A stretch of DNA of 64,000 nt from NCBI GenBank assembly GCA_933228895.1, contig OW121855.1, positions 33,618,698 to 33,682,697 of the forward strand. The letters run 5' to 3'. Made by a program: the position numbers and the translations under genes. This stretch comes from Platycnemis pennipes. Lineage: Eukaryota; Arthropoda; Insecta; Odonata; Platycnemididae. Below are positions 1-11,742 of this stretch, in pieces; the first letter of the stretch is position 1, and each line of letters opens with the position of its first letter. Below the pieces are notes generated by a model that saw nothing but the letters and a program-made list of their open reading frames with translations, had not been told where the DNA came from and did no database searches.

Positions 1-729
1 AAATTATGAGCATTTTTCATGATACATTTATTTTATACTATTGATGAATTTCTTCTTATGCAATTATTTTCTTTTATATGCTCTATGTTGTAAAATAATA
101 TGACGTGCCTTATATCTTGGAACATGTGCACCTTGGTCTCCAGGCAAATAAAAATTATTATTATTAATGGGGTCAATCTCTGAAGGCATACACAGTAAAA
201 CAGGTAAACAGTGAAAAATTGTTCTGTGTGCACACCTTACTGATGTGTGCAGGGAAGAGACTCAGTGTATACAGCAGTTAGCATAATGGATTGTCCTCAA
301 ATAGTATTGTGTAGCTGTGGAAGATGATGGGAGTAAGGTTTTCAGCCTGGACCATCCAAATAAAAGTGTTGTGACCTGGTGGATGTTAACTGATTTGCAA
401 GACCAACAAAACAAATGGTCTTATCCCACCCAGAACCCCTGCCAAGAGAGTTGGCTCCTTCAGCTGAAGTGTCTTTTTCAGCATAGTACGATATTTTAAG
501 GGGCATATCTTACTCATGAATGCATTTACAGTTAATCACACTTAATGACCTGAATTTACAATAACATCTACATTTATGCATACTTTTAAATACCAATATA
601 GGCATTGCATCCTATTTTAATAGAATAAATATTACCTGCAATTATCATCCGTATCATATGTAATTATCTGCCAATGGTATCATAAGATGAAAATTTGAGC
701 AATTCTCATGTTCATTTTGAAATTTTCAG

Positions 730-983
730 GAGGCATCCCATTTCCAGCTGACTTCTTGAACCCAGTATCAAAAAGAGAAGTAGTGGAGGAATCTGGCTTA
801 TTAGTCTTAGATGATGGCACAGTTGCTTCATTCATTGTAGCAGATGAAAACTTCCCTGCAGGTGTGATTTCTGATATAGAAAATGGAGAAGTAATAGTTT
901 CCGACAACCTTTTTGGAGAGGATTTGAACTTCCAATATCAAGAGATGGTGTTGCCGCAGGCAGCTCAACAACTGCATGTTTGA
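730..983 (+). CDS. Last coding exon of an unrecognised gene
   Basis: A polypyrimidine-AG acceptor (ATTTTCAG) ends at 729 and is followed by an open frame to a TGA at 981-983. The exon enters with two bases of a split codon and encodes about 84 residues starting GGIPFPADFLNPVSKREVV. The segment is acidic, rich in Asp, Glu and Val, with no Cys/His pattern, no membrane segment and no low-complexity run. An AATAAA lies 271 bases past the stop, fitting a terminal exon. Upstream exons would lie left of the window or in bases 1-700, where I see none I can defend. I do not recognise the family. It is probably a real host exon because acceptor, open frame, stop and polyadenylation signal agree. Confidence 0.55.
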
Positions 984-1253
984 TTCTTCCTGTTAGTTCC
1001 AAATTATCTTCAATCCTAGTTGGTTGGCCAAGCATGACAGAAACATTTTCTGACAACATATACGGAACAGATTTCCACCAGGATTGAGGACTTGAAAAAA
1101 TGCCAATGATAGTAGAACTTTACTATTCTGTTAATTTTGAGTTTGAAATATTTGTTTGTTTCGATTGTATGAAAGTATGCTTCCCATTTAGCAGAAATCA
1201 TTGCTCATGTTCTCTCTCTAGACTGAGACCTAGTCAGGTTATCCACCACATGC

Positions 1254-1259
1254 AATAAA
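1254..1259 (+). promoter_or_regulatory. Candidate polyadenylation signal AATAAA
   Basis: A canonical AATAAA lies downstream of the stop of the exon at 730-983. A second candidate sits near 1498. Confidence 0.4.
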
Positions 1260-2936
1260 TAAACAGGTGTTTAGTTCACCCAGTGAATATAGTTTTGATA
1301 ACAAGACATATATACACTTAAATGTAATTTAATATGCATGATTTCATATAATTTAATGTTATTTTAAGGTAAGCAGTGAGAAAATGAAGCTGCTGCCATT
1401 GAAGTGGAATGTGTTGACAGCACCTCAGAAAACATATTTATAACTTTAAAAATTTTGGTAAGGCACATTTTTACCTAATGTCATAGTTGACTTTTCAATA
1501 AAACATTGCATGCCAAGTTGTAAACCATGAGATTTAAACACTGTGCTGTAATTGTATGCATGTATTGTACTTGTAATTGTCTTAATTCTAGTAATACCTG
1601 TGTGAAGTATTTATACTTTGAGATGGCTGTGAACACTATGGAATTAATTGTACACATTTATAACTTATGAACCACCATTAAAACATATGTAAATTTTGCT
1701 ACGGGATTAAAAGTACATTTTCATACTGTTCTTCTCAAAAGCTGAAATTTTGTTTCTAACCACAACTTCCCAAAAAAAGGACTAAATTGGTTTTCATTGT
1801 TCTACCTTAAATATTCATTGCATTTAATCGAAATGTTACAAAATATTATCAACTAATGAAGTTCTAGAGATTTCAAGGAAGAAAATACACTTCTTCTACT
1901 AGCCAGAGACAAGCAATTACTTAAGATTTCTTCATAATCATGTTCAGTTTGCCAGGAAGTGTACTCTCCTCAGGAGTAAGAATTTTTTTCTCAGTAACAG
2001 TGGTACACAACTATAGCATTAGGCTAATTAATATTTTATAATGTATTAATATTTATGTTAAAAAATTTGCAGTGCCACAAGATGAAATCTCCCAAGAATG
2101 TAATAACCAAAGCAATGCGATTCTTAAAAAAATAATGTCTCCATGCTTTGCAACATTACCAGTTAATTAGTACAATACACTACTGAGATGAAAATTTAAA
2201 GAACACTAATGAGAGTTAACATAAAAAATATTTGCATGTGCAATAATAATGTGGAATGAAATGTACCGTATTTAATGGCATATAAGACGTACCCTCATTT
2301 CAGAAGGGCATATTTCTGAGGAAAAATTTAGTAAACAAATACATGTGAGTTTGTATGACCATTGTGCTGATCAATGTCATTTTAGATCTCATTTACAACT
2401 CCTTTGATAAATTAAGTATTGACTTCTATACTTGCTCTATGATATTGCCTATATATTTATACCCTAGTGCTGATCAAAGCACAGAGATGCAATAAAAGCA
2501 ATTTCAACTGAAGCATTCCTCATGTTGATCATAAAGGCCAAACCTTTACACATTAGACCTCAAATATGGTAATTAGAACAAAAGCTTAGGTTTATGCTTA
2601 CCCACATCCAGTTGACATGGATTCTTCTAGCTTTCAGTGTACTGGCCAATCCATGGGGTCATCTATACCCGACTGCATGAATCATTAGGCTGATTTCCCT
2701 TCATGATAGGTGAAATGTGGAGCAGTGAAAAACATTGTGTCAGCTCGATGACATTCAATGTCCATCACTTTAAAGCCATGGAAACGCGTGAAATGAGCCG
2801 TCGTGTAGAATAACTTGATCTATGGGGAATCGGAGCGGTGTAGCTCTCATTCCAAGAGAAATGTAGCAAAAGTGAGCATTTTAACACTCTTCCTGAGCAC
2901 CTGCCAGCAGGATGGTCTATCATACATTAGGATCTT
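1260..2936. other. AT-rich intergenic stretch, no gene seen
   Basis: No open frame with coding character or family similarity is visible. Near 2265-2300 there is a single copy of a sequence resembling one end of a MITE (ACCGTATTTAATGGCATATA), without a matching partner end. Confidence 0.4.
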
Positions 2937-2949
2937 GTTTTGAGTTATA

Positions 2950-3183
2950 AAATAAATAAATTAGAAGGGTGGGCGGTGGCCTCCTAGAAGCCCCCCTGGC
3001 ACTTAGACCTCTTTAGATCTATTGTGCCAACCCATATTTAACCTGCCCGCCACTTGCAGACAGGGGACAAGAGAACCGTGGTAGAGGTTTGGAAGGGGGT
3101 TACCCATCCAACCTCTGTCCGGGCCCAACGTTGCTTAACTTCGGTGATCTGACCGGAGTATCAACTTGGCGAGACCCTTGCCC
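2950..3183 (-). repeat. 5S-rRNA-derived SINE with 13-bp target duplication
   Basis: Read on the minus strand, the head of this element matches the 5S rRNA core: GATCACCGAAGTTAAGCAAC, then GGGCCCGG, then TTGGATGGGTAACC. These cover the box A, intermediate and box C regions of the 5S internal RNA polymerase III promoter. A unique body follows (CCACCGCCCACCC near 2970-2990), then an AT-rich tail at the left edge. The 13-base direct repeat GTTTTGAGTTATA lies at 2937-2949 and again at 3184-3196, exactly flanking the unit, which is the mark of LINE-mediated retroposition. It therefore looks like a SINE3-class element rather than a 5S gene. The first part of 5S is diverged, so the copy is not a functional 5S rRNA. 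Confidence 0.85.
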
Positions 3184-3196
3184 GTTTTGAGTTATA

Positions 3197-4017
3197 CTTG
3201 TACATGAATTTCACGGAGTAACTTCTCCATTAAATATGGGAAACAGTGGTAGGCATTTAGGCCCGCATTAGATCAGAGTACGGAGTGCTTATCTCCTATC
3301 CCCGTCGTACAGGCGAAGTGTGACCAATTCATTCAGCCATATTGTAATCAGTGCTAAGCGGGTCACATATCTTCAGGATATCACCGGTCTCTGCCATTCT
3401 TACTTTCTGCCGGAGAAATGGCTGCGAAAACATGCATATTTCTTTTGACTATAGCAAAGAAATAGGCATGAATGAGGATATTGGAAAGCCAATATGTGGA
3501 ATACATCGTACGTGATGACTAGTTCTTTAAGATCGAGACAAGGAGTCCCATAAACATTAGAAGCACATCCTTTCAACATTCATTAAAAAGTTGAATCCCT
3601 TGAGTTAAGAAGTGTATATTTTCTGGAGAGTTGAATCGATATTTTAAAAATAAATAGCTACCAATAGAACACTTGTTTCTATATTTCTTTACAAGCGTAG
3701 ACATTTTTTTTCTCTCCTAATCTGTACATTTATGTTATTTTATTTGGCAAAAATACACGGGCTCAAATCCTGATGTTCCAGGCTTAGTTAAACCATTTTA
3801 TTAGCATTCTTAAAGTTAACTTCAAATTTTGAAATTTGTTAGCCTGGAATATGTGCGAGTGCTATCTTAAATTTTGTAAAAGCAGTATTACAAGGTGTAC
3901 ACTTCCGCGTAGTAAAAAAAGATGCGATGAAGAATAGCAGAGAAGAGAACCATATAGAGCACTATGAAGCAGACAAGATCCTGATAGATACACCACATTT
4001 TGAGATACAATGACCCA
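3197..4017. other. Intergenic, no gene seen
   Basis: No coding frame or repeat structure that I can support. It may include the outer part of the P-element-like unit to its right, but I see no terminal inverted repeat. Confidence 0.3.
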
Positions 4018-6430
4018 TTAAGAAGCATGATAGAATGGAAAATGATAGAGAAAGTCCTTCGAGGAATACTGAGAGACAGATATGCCTATACTCCGGGTGA
4101 AGCAGAATATGAAACAAGATTTGCAACGACATAAAGGAGATAGCAGGAAACAGAATAGAATGGAGGGCTGCAGTCTACCAAACTTAGGATTTAATGGGAT
4201 TGTAAGTTTTGTAAGTTCTTCAAAGAATTTCCAGCTCACTTGGCGGCCAAGAATATCTACGAACGGGTACATATCACCCAATGCATTTCGGATGATTTTT
4301 TGGCATGGCAAGCGTCCTGTATTATATTAATCGTCAATTTGGTTGCTGCAAGATTAAAGCTCAGCTTGATTGGTTGGGAAACTGTTGGAGGATACAGCCA
4401 AGCTCCCAGGCGAACTCCTTTTGCAGTGTTAGTGGGGTGACCATCAAAAGTGAGACACATTAATTCGATCCCTATGTCTGTCAGCTTAGCAGTGCACGTA
4501 TTGACTAGGAAGTACTGCTCTTCTGCATTGATTTTGAAGTACCCCACTGGCAGTCGGAATTTATCGTTTTTACCAACAATCATGAAAACTAATGCCTGAG
4601 TGGTGAATGCCCTCATCCCTTGTTGATTGCCTAAGCCCATGTCGACAAATTCTTTGCTGCAGTCTATGTAGCCCATGACTTTTCCATGTCCACCATTGAC
4701 TTGTTTTCGTATATGCATAGCATCCACATTACGGCAAACTTTTACGTTCTTTTTCCTTTTGGCTCTCTTCCCCACGTACTCCTGGTGGATATTGAAGGAC
4801 TCCTGTGTGAACTACGGGTTCTCATTTGTAGAAGCATACCATGCTCATATTACACTTTAACGTGGTACACAATACCCTAGATTAGCCCTAACACAATTGT
4901 GTATGTGAACGGAGTAGTAATGAAGGCTTAATGCAAACATACGGATCTCCTCTGAGTACCGGATGCCATTAGTACCTTATCTTTACCTTTCTGTTTTTCG
5001 CTAGTCTTTAGTCGTTCAATTATGGCCACTTTATTCTTTGGCAGAAGTGAATGCAGAGCATGCAGACCTTTAGGCGAGATTGTCCCTGAGTTTATCAATA
5101 GCCTCCTCCAATGTATTTATCTATCTTTCTCTTCTTTTTGTATTCTGCTTCAAATATTTCATTTCCATTAGTTTGTTTTGCAAGAATTTTAGGGCACGAT
5201 CTATGAGGGATTTCACATGGACAGTCCTTGGAGTATTTGCATTTAGTGTCCGTAAAGCCTCCTTAACTTGAGTGGACGTGTTCTGAAATGGATGTGGAGT
5301 CTGTCAATTACCCACTCTACCATATGATTTGTCGAATATCCTGAGGTACCACCTAAATTGCCTTCAGGGGGTAACATGAGAAATATGAAAGATTAACCAA
5401 ACGGTAGCCAACTAGAAGATATAGTTAAGCAAATGTTAAGCCACAGAGTGGACAGAATTCAACAATTGAGAAATAATTTCAGAGAATATATTTAGAGATG
5501 TCAAATTGCAACATCCAATTGATGCATAAACAAACAGTAATGAAGACATATTACCATCGTCAATGCTGGTTGGTGGTGATTTAGTTTGTCGCTCCTTTTG
5601 GGGCCTAAAAATTAAAATTCAGTGAATTATTTACTGCAATTACAAAACTCGATTTTGAATAAAAAATGCATGAGTAATATGAACTGACATTCTTACAGAA
5701 ATGCTTATCAAATGACGAACATGTGGAGCTATTATTGAATTTAATTTCGCATTAATGCTGTCACGGAGTGGGTTTTCATTTCCTGCAGTTTGATGGTGAT
5801 TAGCATTCGTAAATTCTTGCATGATATTGCCAAAGACATCTATTTCATTTAGGAATAATCTTCCAGCATGCTGCTACATGTCAGATGTTTGAAAATGCTT
5901 TTAACTGAATATTTATATGATATGGAACCAATACCTCAAAATGAAAGTTGCTTACTACATGCTTTACTTTAGCTAGATTCAATGAAGGACAAGATCTTGG
6001 ATGAAGATTTCCCCTTATATCATAGCATTCCCTATTAAAATGAGAGGAGCAAATGCGAGCACTCTGTGGAGTTTTCCAGTCCAAACCTCTACCACAAAAC
6101 TTTATCCAGACTAACTTTAGATTCCAAGGCTCCTTTGGAAAACTGATTTGGTCATATAATTTTGTATTCCAATGATAGGAGTATGCTAAGGACCACAGAA
6201 AACAATTTCAAAAGGGAAAAAATACATACGCACTGACATTTAAAATATTTAGGCAAAACTATTTTCTCGTACATAAAATTGCTCAAGTTTTTCTGTAACA
6301 CACTACAATATTTTAGTGCAAAACTATCGATGGATTTTTGTTGAAGGATTCTTCTTAATTGCCTTACAACCGTAAATACTGCTAAAGAGAGAGGGACAGC
6401 ACGCACTACAGTGAATCAGCCCACTACTGA
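4018..6430 (-). pseudogene. THAP9/P-element-type transposase remnant
   Basis: Minus-strand pieces appear in the order of a P-element/THAP9 transposase. (1) At about 6324-6430 is a THAP zinc-finger start with GCKAIKKNPSTKIHR, followed by an in-frame TAG. (2) At 5990-6084 is the second half of a THAP domain, WKTPQSARICSSHF, including the C-x2-H pair. (3) Near 4890-4970 is RYSEEIRMFALSLHYYS, typical of the region before the catalytic core. (4) At 4257-4775 is the RNase-H-like part with ALVFMIVGKNDKFRLPVGYF and later LTFDGHPTN. (5) At about 4200-4311 is YPFVDILGRQVSWKFFEEL, the GTP-binding-insertion region. Frames change between pieces and stops interrupt them, so it is dead. Some gaps may be old introns. 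No inverted repeats or target duplication were found. Confidence 0.8.
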
Positions 6431-6545
6431 GTAGGCCTTTCCACCACAAAGTGACTTCTTCGAACCATTCCTTTGCCACTTTGAAGCCTCTTTTTCTTTG
6501 CCACTTTGAAGTCTTTTTTTCCATGTCCCAGGCATAATAGATCAT

Positions 6546-8040
6546 TTAGTTAACATTTTGTAGTAGTGAAGTGACGTCCATGCCTGAAATACGGTCGGCG
6601 TCCCGGCTGGTCACCTTCCCCATGGTTATCCTAGCTCCTATTAATGCCGCAACCTGTGCAACTTTGATGCCAATATGGCGTCACCAATTGGGCACGTCTT
6701 GAGCGCAAGATCAGAACTTTATACTCTGGTCGTATTAGACTAGGCCGCCAGGGAGTGCAACCAGCTGTGCCACTGGTGACTCAGTTGGCGACAAGAGCAG
6801 GGCAACCAGTGGAGCAGTGAAACTCGTTGTTCAGTTGTACGGTAATTCTCGCCAGCCAAGCAGTCTGTTTTTCTCACATCTTTTCTGCACAGTTTTATTT
6901 ACACGAATTGTGTACTTCTGCATGTCTAGTGACTGCAGATTGTCACTGTGGAAAGGAGTGGAAGTGAAAGTGTACACAAGACAAAAGGGAATAGCAAGAA
7001 GCAGGAAGAAGCCCTGAACAAGTGCCAGAAGTTATTGAACACAAAAGTGAATACCGAAGATTTTCTTTGTGTAGTTGGACAACAACCCACAATTTGGGAA
7101 GCCAGTTCTGAAGCTTACATTACTAAGCAAGTAAAACTGAAGGCCACCTGGCAGCCCAGTGTAATAGTAATACATATGTAGTAATAATTATGTATTTCAA
7201 CAGTCCATAATTGGTAGTGAAGCTATGTTATTGTGTATTTTTTATTTTAAAACCGAAACTAAATTTTTTCATCGAGTTGTAGCTTTCAACTTCAAAAGGC
7301 AACAAATAAATTACCAGAATAACATTTAATGCATAAATTGCAATTCTAGTATTTTAGATATTGGAATTTTGACATATTCAAATGCTCGAGTTATGATTGA
7401 TATTCAAATTCAAGAAATCTGCTATTCGTCCCAGTTCTATTTAAAGTGTCCGATCCACAATTCCTTGACTTCCTGCTTTCTAAGTTCTCTAGCTGCCCTG
7501 AAACAATACTTAAGGAATATTAACATTCCTCAGGAACTGTGAATCTCACAGGTGCCAGTATAAACACAGAATTCCCGCCTGGTGTATGAATCTGATATAA
7601 CCCATATACATTTGAGATGCTTAACAAAATAAGACAAGCTCATCACAGTTTTGATAATTAATTATAAAACCAACTCTTAAGTATCTAATGAATGAATAAA
7701 GATGCAGGAATGATAGTCACACATCAACTAATTATAATGCAAGGCATGAGATGCTTAATAGTTAATTGGCTCAATATTTTCATGGGGGTTATCAATCTCA
7801 TGCACCACAAAACAGAACTGTTATACAAAATCTGAGGGAGACAGTTCATGTATTACCATTAGGTTAATGTTAATTCTGGGGAAGGGCATAATTATGTGGC
7901 CTAACTAATGATCCAAACACTAACTTACACTTCCCTCAGTAGAAGAGAAAACCAGAAATGAAAAAAATTACTGTCAACAGAAAAAATAACATGAATTTAA
8001 CATTAACAAAGAGAAACCAAACAATTCTCAAAGAGCAGAA
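6546..8040. other. Intergenic, no gene seen
   Basis: This stretch lies between the P-element remnant and the 3' end of EMC10. Short open frames near 6817-7181 show no family similarity or splice support. The left part may belong to the P-like element. Confidence 0.35.
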
Positions 8041-8041
8041 T

Positions 8042-8047
8042 TTTATT
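8042..8047 (-). promoter_or_regulatory. EMC10: Candidate EMC10 polyadenylation signal
   Basis: TTTATT on the plus strand reads AATAAA on the minus strand, about 235 bases beyond the EMC10 stop codon. Its use is inferred from position only. Confidence 0.4.
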
Positions 8048-8279
8048 CATCCATGACACAGAACAAAAACACATCTAAAATTAATCAACAAACATTGATA
8101 CCAAGATGTTCAGTTTATGAAGAGATGGCACAAATAGTGTATAAAATTCATGTCAGAACAGCCATTCAAAAGACTTGTAACACAAAAAATGAAGGTGACA
8201 AGAAATTGGGGAACACATACTGTAATGACATTTGAAAAATAAATATTCAAAAATTTGTATTCTAAATCTTGGTTGGTCA

Positions 8280-8363
8280 TTACCGTCCACCGCCAGCAGC
8301 CCCTTCAGGATTAACTGCTCCCGTGAGCAGCATGAATATTACCAGTGGCACAATATACATCCA
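8280..8363 (-). CDS. EMC10: EMC10 exon 6 (C-terminal membrane anchor and stop)
   Basis: The acceptor TTTTTTTGCAG is followed by WMYIVPLVIFMLLTGAVNPE and a short Ala/Gly-rich end before TAA at 8280-8282. This is the single C-terminal transmembrane helix and Gly-rich tail characteristic of EMC10. It enters in phase 0, matching the exon 5 donor. A 7.5-kb intron separates it from exon 5, and that intron holds the long-TIR element at 9155-11327, a SINE, a Copia remnant and a second transposase remnant. Confidence 0.93.
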   Translation of the reverse strand, partial: WMYIVPLVIFMLLTGAVNPEGAAGGGR

Positions 8364-9154
8364 CTGCAAAAAAATGCCAATAATATTAAGAAATTTCCCA
8401 AGTTTCCTACCAGGTAAGATAAAAAAATATAAAAACTTGAGAAAATTTTACACATTAAATATGCCTAGAAAAACACAATCTTCCATTAGTTATCCATATT
8501 TTATGCCCCTTATTGTATGGCCACTGTATGGCCCCATTAAGGGACTAGTATGAGTATGGCCTATTGCAAGACCCCCACCAACATGAGAGATTGCAGGGGC
8601 ACTATCAATTGATCCTATGATTGTCATGTAAAAATATACGGTTTTTACGAGGCACTTTTGGTGTTGGCCCCCGTCTTGCGAGAGTGTCCATTACTGGCAA
8701 ACATACACCAAGAGTGGCCAACCTCTGCCATTACTTGCAATCTGTTAGCAATGCAATTAATATGAAATTTTAAATATCAACTGCACCTTATAAATTGCCA
8801 TACAATTAATTTATTGTTAATATTGGTGGAAATACTGCAGCATTAGCAGTTGCAAATATGTATTTGATCTTCTTTTGTTCCTCGGGTGTTCGAGAGCACA
8901 CTCGCACGTCTGTGAGTTGGGAGCATTTCAAAGATAGACACCAGGGCCCAAAAACGTAAAACACTTAGTCTAAGCAAGAAAATAGAAATAATAGAGCAAT
9001 AAGAAAGTGGAGTATTGTCGAAGAGTGAAGTTCTAAGATATTAGTATATGTTTGATTCGCATTGTTTTCATTGCAGTGTTGTGCATATACACCAGACAGA
9101 ATTACTGTACGCATGTTGAGGTCCTAACTAAAGCTATAAAAAGAACTTATTGTG

Positions 9155-11327
9155 GGGTCATTCCATGTCAATTCAACCACAAAAATGAGGTTTTGCCACC
9201 CACCGACTTGGATTTTGGCGAAACTTGGTACATATAATCCCTTCATCAAAGCAAGAAAAAAATCCCAATTTTTTTAACCTAGCCCATGTAGTTTTTTAGT
9301 TACAGCCTCTCAATCTTCTGAATTTCTTCCATTCACGATGCTCGCTTCTCAAGGTGCACTGTTTTACTCAAAAAATGCTATCTCAGCCATTTCTGAATTA
9401 TTCCCAATGAACTTTGCTTGCTAAGACCACAAGGCTATGAGGACTTTGGAAAAAAATAATATGAGCCCTTGACTTTTCTTTTTAGTCTTAAAAAAACTTC
9501 TTAATCATTGTCCTTGCAACATTTTTCGGCTAAAACATGGTTAACAATTAATGCAATGGGGGCGTTTACTCGGAACCGAAATAGCAATTTTGTGCACGAA
9601 ATTGTTAGATGGAAACGAAAAAAGAAATTTAGTGAAAAAATTAATCTTCTAACTACAACCATTCACCCATAAATCAAAAATTAAAATAAGCAAAAGGTGA
9701 TGCCCACCGAAAAAGCTGCTGTGATAACATTGACGTCATTTTCCTCCCGTCCTTGACTGCTCTTAAGGGGAGGGAAGGGAGTGGAGGGGGATTCTTGGAA
9801 GGTCTGATCGCACAGATGCTGTCGTAACTGCTCCGATTGGCAGAGTCAGCTGTGTCCCCCCCTTTGCGATAAGGCAAAGTAGCTTCCCGGGCTCAGTTGT
9901 GATTGGACGAAGTCGATATACGTCAGAGGTTGCACCACACCCACTTTTCCAAAAAGGTTAAAAACATCAGTTTTTCGCCGCCTATAACTCGAGAAATAAT
10001 TGACGGATCAAAAAACGAAAAAATACAGGTCTTTTTATTTTACAAACTATCATATTCGGCAATTAAAAAAATATGATAAACGACCCCATTATCACGAAAA
10101 GGGTCTTCATTAATCTTAATAAATTTTGGATCATAATAATCCTGAAGATGTGTGCTTTCATACTCAGAAATAAAAATAATGGCTTTTTCATCCCTTCAAT
10201 AAAAATTTATACCAATTTAGTGCAATTTTCTCAAAATGGCTGCCGGCACTCAGTTATTTTGACATTATCCAACAAAGTTGAGAAACCCTTATGAAACAAT
10301 GGTGATGAAAACGGTGTTTGATATTATAAATTTATGATATAATGTTTATATGATAGCTTGGATGCATAACATTAGAGCTGTAATTACTAATTCAAGAGTG
10401 AAACGCAAAAAGGTCATCCTATGCAGGTAGAGGTAAACTGCTCTATAACTTCCAAGGTTGCAGATGTTACTTTTGAGTCACTTGAGGTTTTTCCTTCCCA
10501 GCTGTGTTAGTTAAATATGTATGCATTACTTTTCTTGACGTAAAATATCAGTTTTTAAATCCTAGTACAGTTTTTCAATTTGTGTCATTTTTTTCTCCAT
10601 CAAAGCCATGCATTCGGTAGTGAAGTAGTACATTCTTCCAGTTTTGGCCTGGAGGTTTTCCATGTTGTTTAAGATAAGTGGAATTTGCAGAGAAGAATTT
10701 GACAATGATCAAGTTGACTTGTGGATATTGGCATAGCTCCAGATGTAGCCACAGGCTTACAAAAGGAAAATGCAATAGCAAAACTCAATCTCTCACAGAG
10801 GTAGGCTTTTCTCCCCTAAAATTTTTCCCTCTCAAGAGATCACCAAAAACCTTTTTCGTTTCCATCTAACAATTTTGTGCACAAAATTGCGATTTCGGTT
10901 CTGAGTAAACGCCCCCATTGCATTAATTGTTAACCATGTTTTAGCCGAAAAATGTTGCAAGGACAATGATTAAGAAGTTTTTTTAAGGCTAAAAAGAAAA
11001 GTCAAGGGCTCATATTATTTTTTTCCAAAGTCCTCATAACCTTATGGTCATAAGTGAAAACTTTCATTGGAAAAGTCAGAAATGGGTAAGATAGCACTTT
11101 TTGAGTAAAACAGTGCACCTTGAGAAGCGAGCATCGTGAATGGTAGAAATTCAGAAGTCACCTAAAGTTTGAGAGGCTGTAACTGAAAAACTACTTGGAC
11201 TAGGTACAAAAAATTACGGCTTATTTCATACATTGGTGAAGGGATTATATGTACCAAGTTTCGCCAAAATCCGAGTCGGTGGGTGGCAAAACCTCATTTT
11301 TGTGGTTGAATTGACATCGAATGACCC
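9155..11327. mobile_element. Long-TIR DNA transposon, non-autonomous, TGTG target duplication
   Basis: The ends are inverted copies starting GGGTCATTCCATGTCAATTC (one mismatch in the right copy, CATTCG). The arms extend about 400 bases inward (9155-9557 and about 10905-11327). The 4-base direct repeat TGTG flanks it (9151-9154 and 11328-11331). There is no transposase frame. Its inside (10089-10830) matches 20525-21100 and 24770-25110, so it is an internally deleted relative of the 20-27 kb composite, whose left end begins with the same TIR at 20124. A 530-base MITE is inserted at 9558. A fragment of that MITE end also appears inverted in the right arm (about 10859-10912), suggesting that one arm was copied onto the other after the insertion. 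Confidence 0.85.
9558..10087. mobile_element. 530-bp MITE, copy 1
   Basis: This non-coding unit starts GGGGGCGTTTACTCGGAACC and ends TAAACGACCCC, giving a short TIR GGGGnCGTTTA. The related sequence without it is visible at 20515-20540 (AATGCCATTATG), so the insertion boundary is supported by a paralogous empty site. Two more copies occur at 27241-27716 and, in opposite orientation, at 44197-44719. The middle is GC-richer than its surroundings. Confidence 0.75.
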
Positions 11328-11451
11328 TGTGATAAAACACTACAATGAATTTGTTATACCGTTTTACACCTTGCTTGGTTTGGTTGAGCAGCTGATTGTG
11401 AATGTTCTTTTTCTCAGTCTCATGAATAAACCATTTATAGTGAGGACTTGG

Positions 11452-11731
11452 GGGTCGTGGTGGCCTAGTGGGTAGAGCACTAAGCTAGGGAGCTGAGCGG
11501 AGGGTCCCGGGTTCAAATCCCGGGCATGAGCCTTTCTGGAAACCCTATCCAAAAATCCTTGCAATTTGATTTTCTACATGTCAGAACTTCGTAGGAAATC
11601 GCAGGTGGCCCAGCAAAAGGAACTGGCCCCCCTAGCCTGAATGTGTGAATTTCACACGCCCTTGGCTTAGTATGGGGTGAGCTCCACTCTCACCTATCAA
11701 AACCCAACTTCGGGTTGAATCACTGAGTGAG
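11452..11731 (+). repeat. tRNA-derived SINE
   Basis: The head carries a perfect RNA polymerase III box A (TGGCCTAGTGGG, 11461-11472) and box B (GGTTCAAATCC, 11510-11520) with tRNA-like spacing. An unrelated body follows, and the unit ends in TGAG repeats. Flanking 11-base repeats TGAGGACTTGG (11441-11451) and TGAGGTCTTGG (11732-11742) differ at one base. It lies immediately against the Copia remnant on its right. Confidence 0.8.
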
Positions 11732-11742
11732 TGAGGTCTTGG

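Noticed and set aside
33..499. Short open frames near the left edge
   Set aside because: No splice sites or family similarity tie them to the exon at 730-983.
2262..2300. MITE beginning ACCGTATTTAATGGCATATA
   Set aside because: Only one end is visible; no inverted partner or TA-flanked right end was found nearby.
2950..3183. Genuine 5S rRNA gene
   Set aside because: The first part of 5S is diverged, a non-5S body and AT tail follow, and a 13-base target duplication flanks the unit; a SINE explains all three.
11452..11540. Functional tRNA gene
   Set aside because: Box A and box B are good, but the acceptor stem does not pair convincingly, and the sequence continues into a SINE body with a target duplication.
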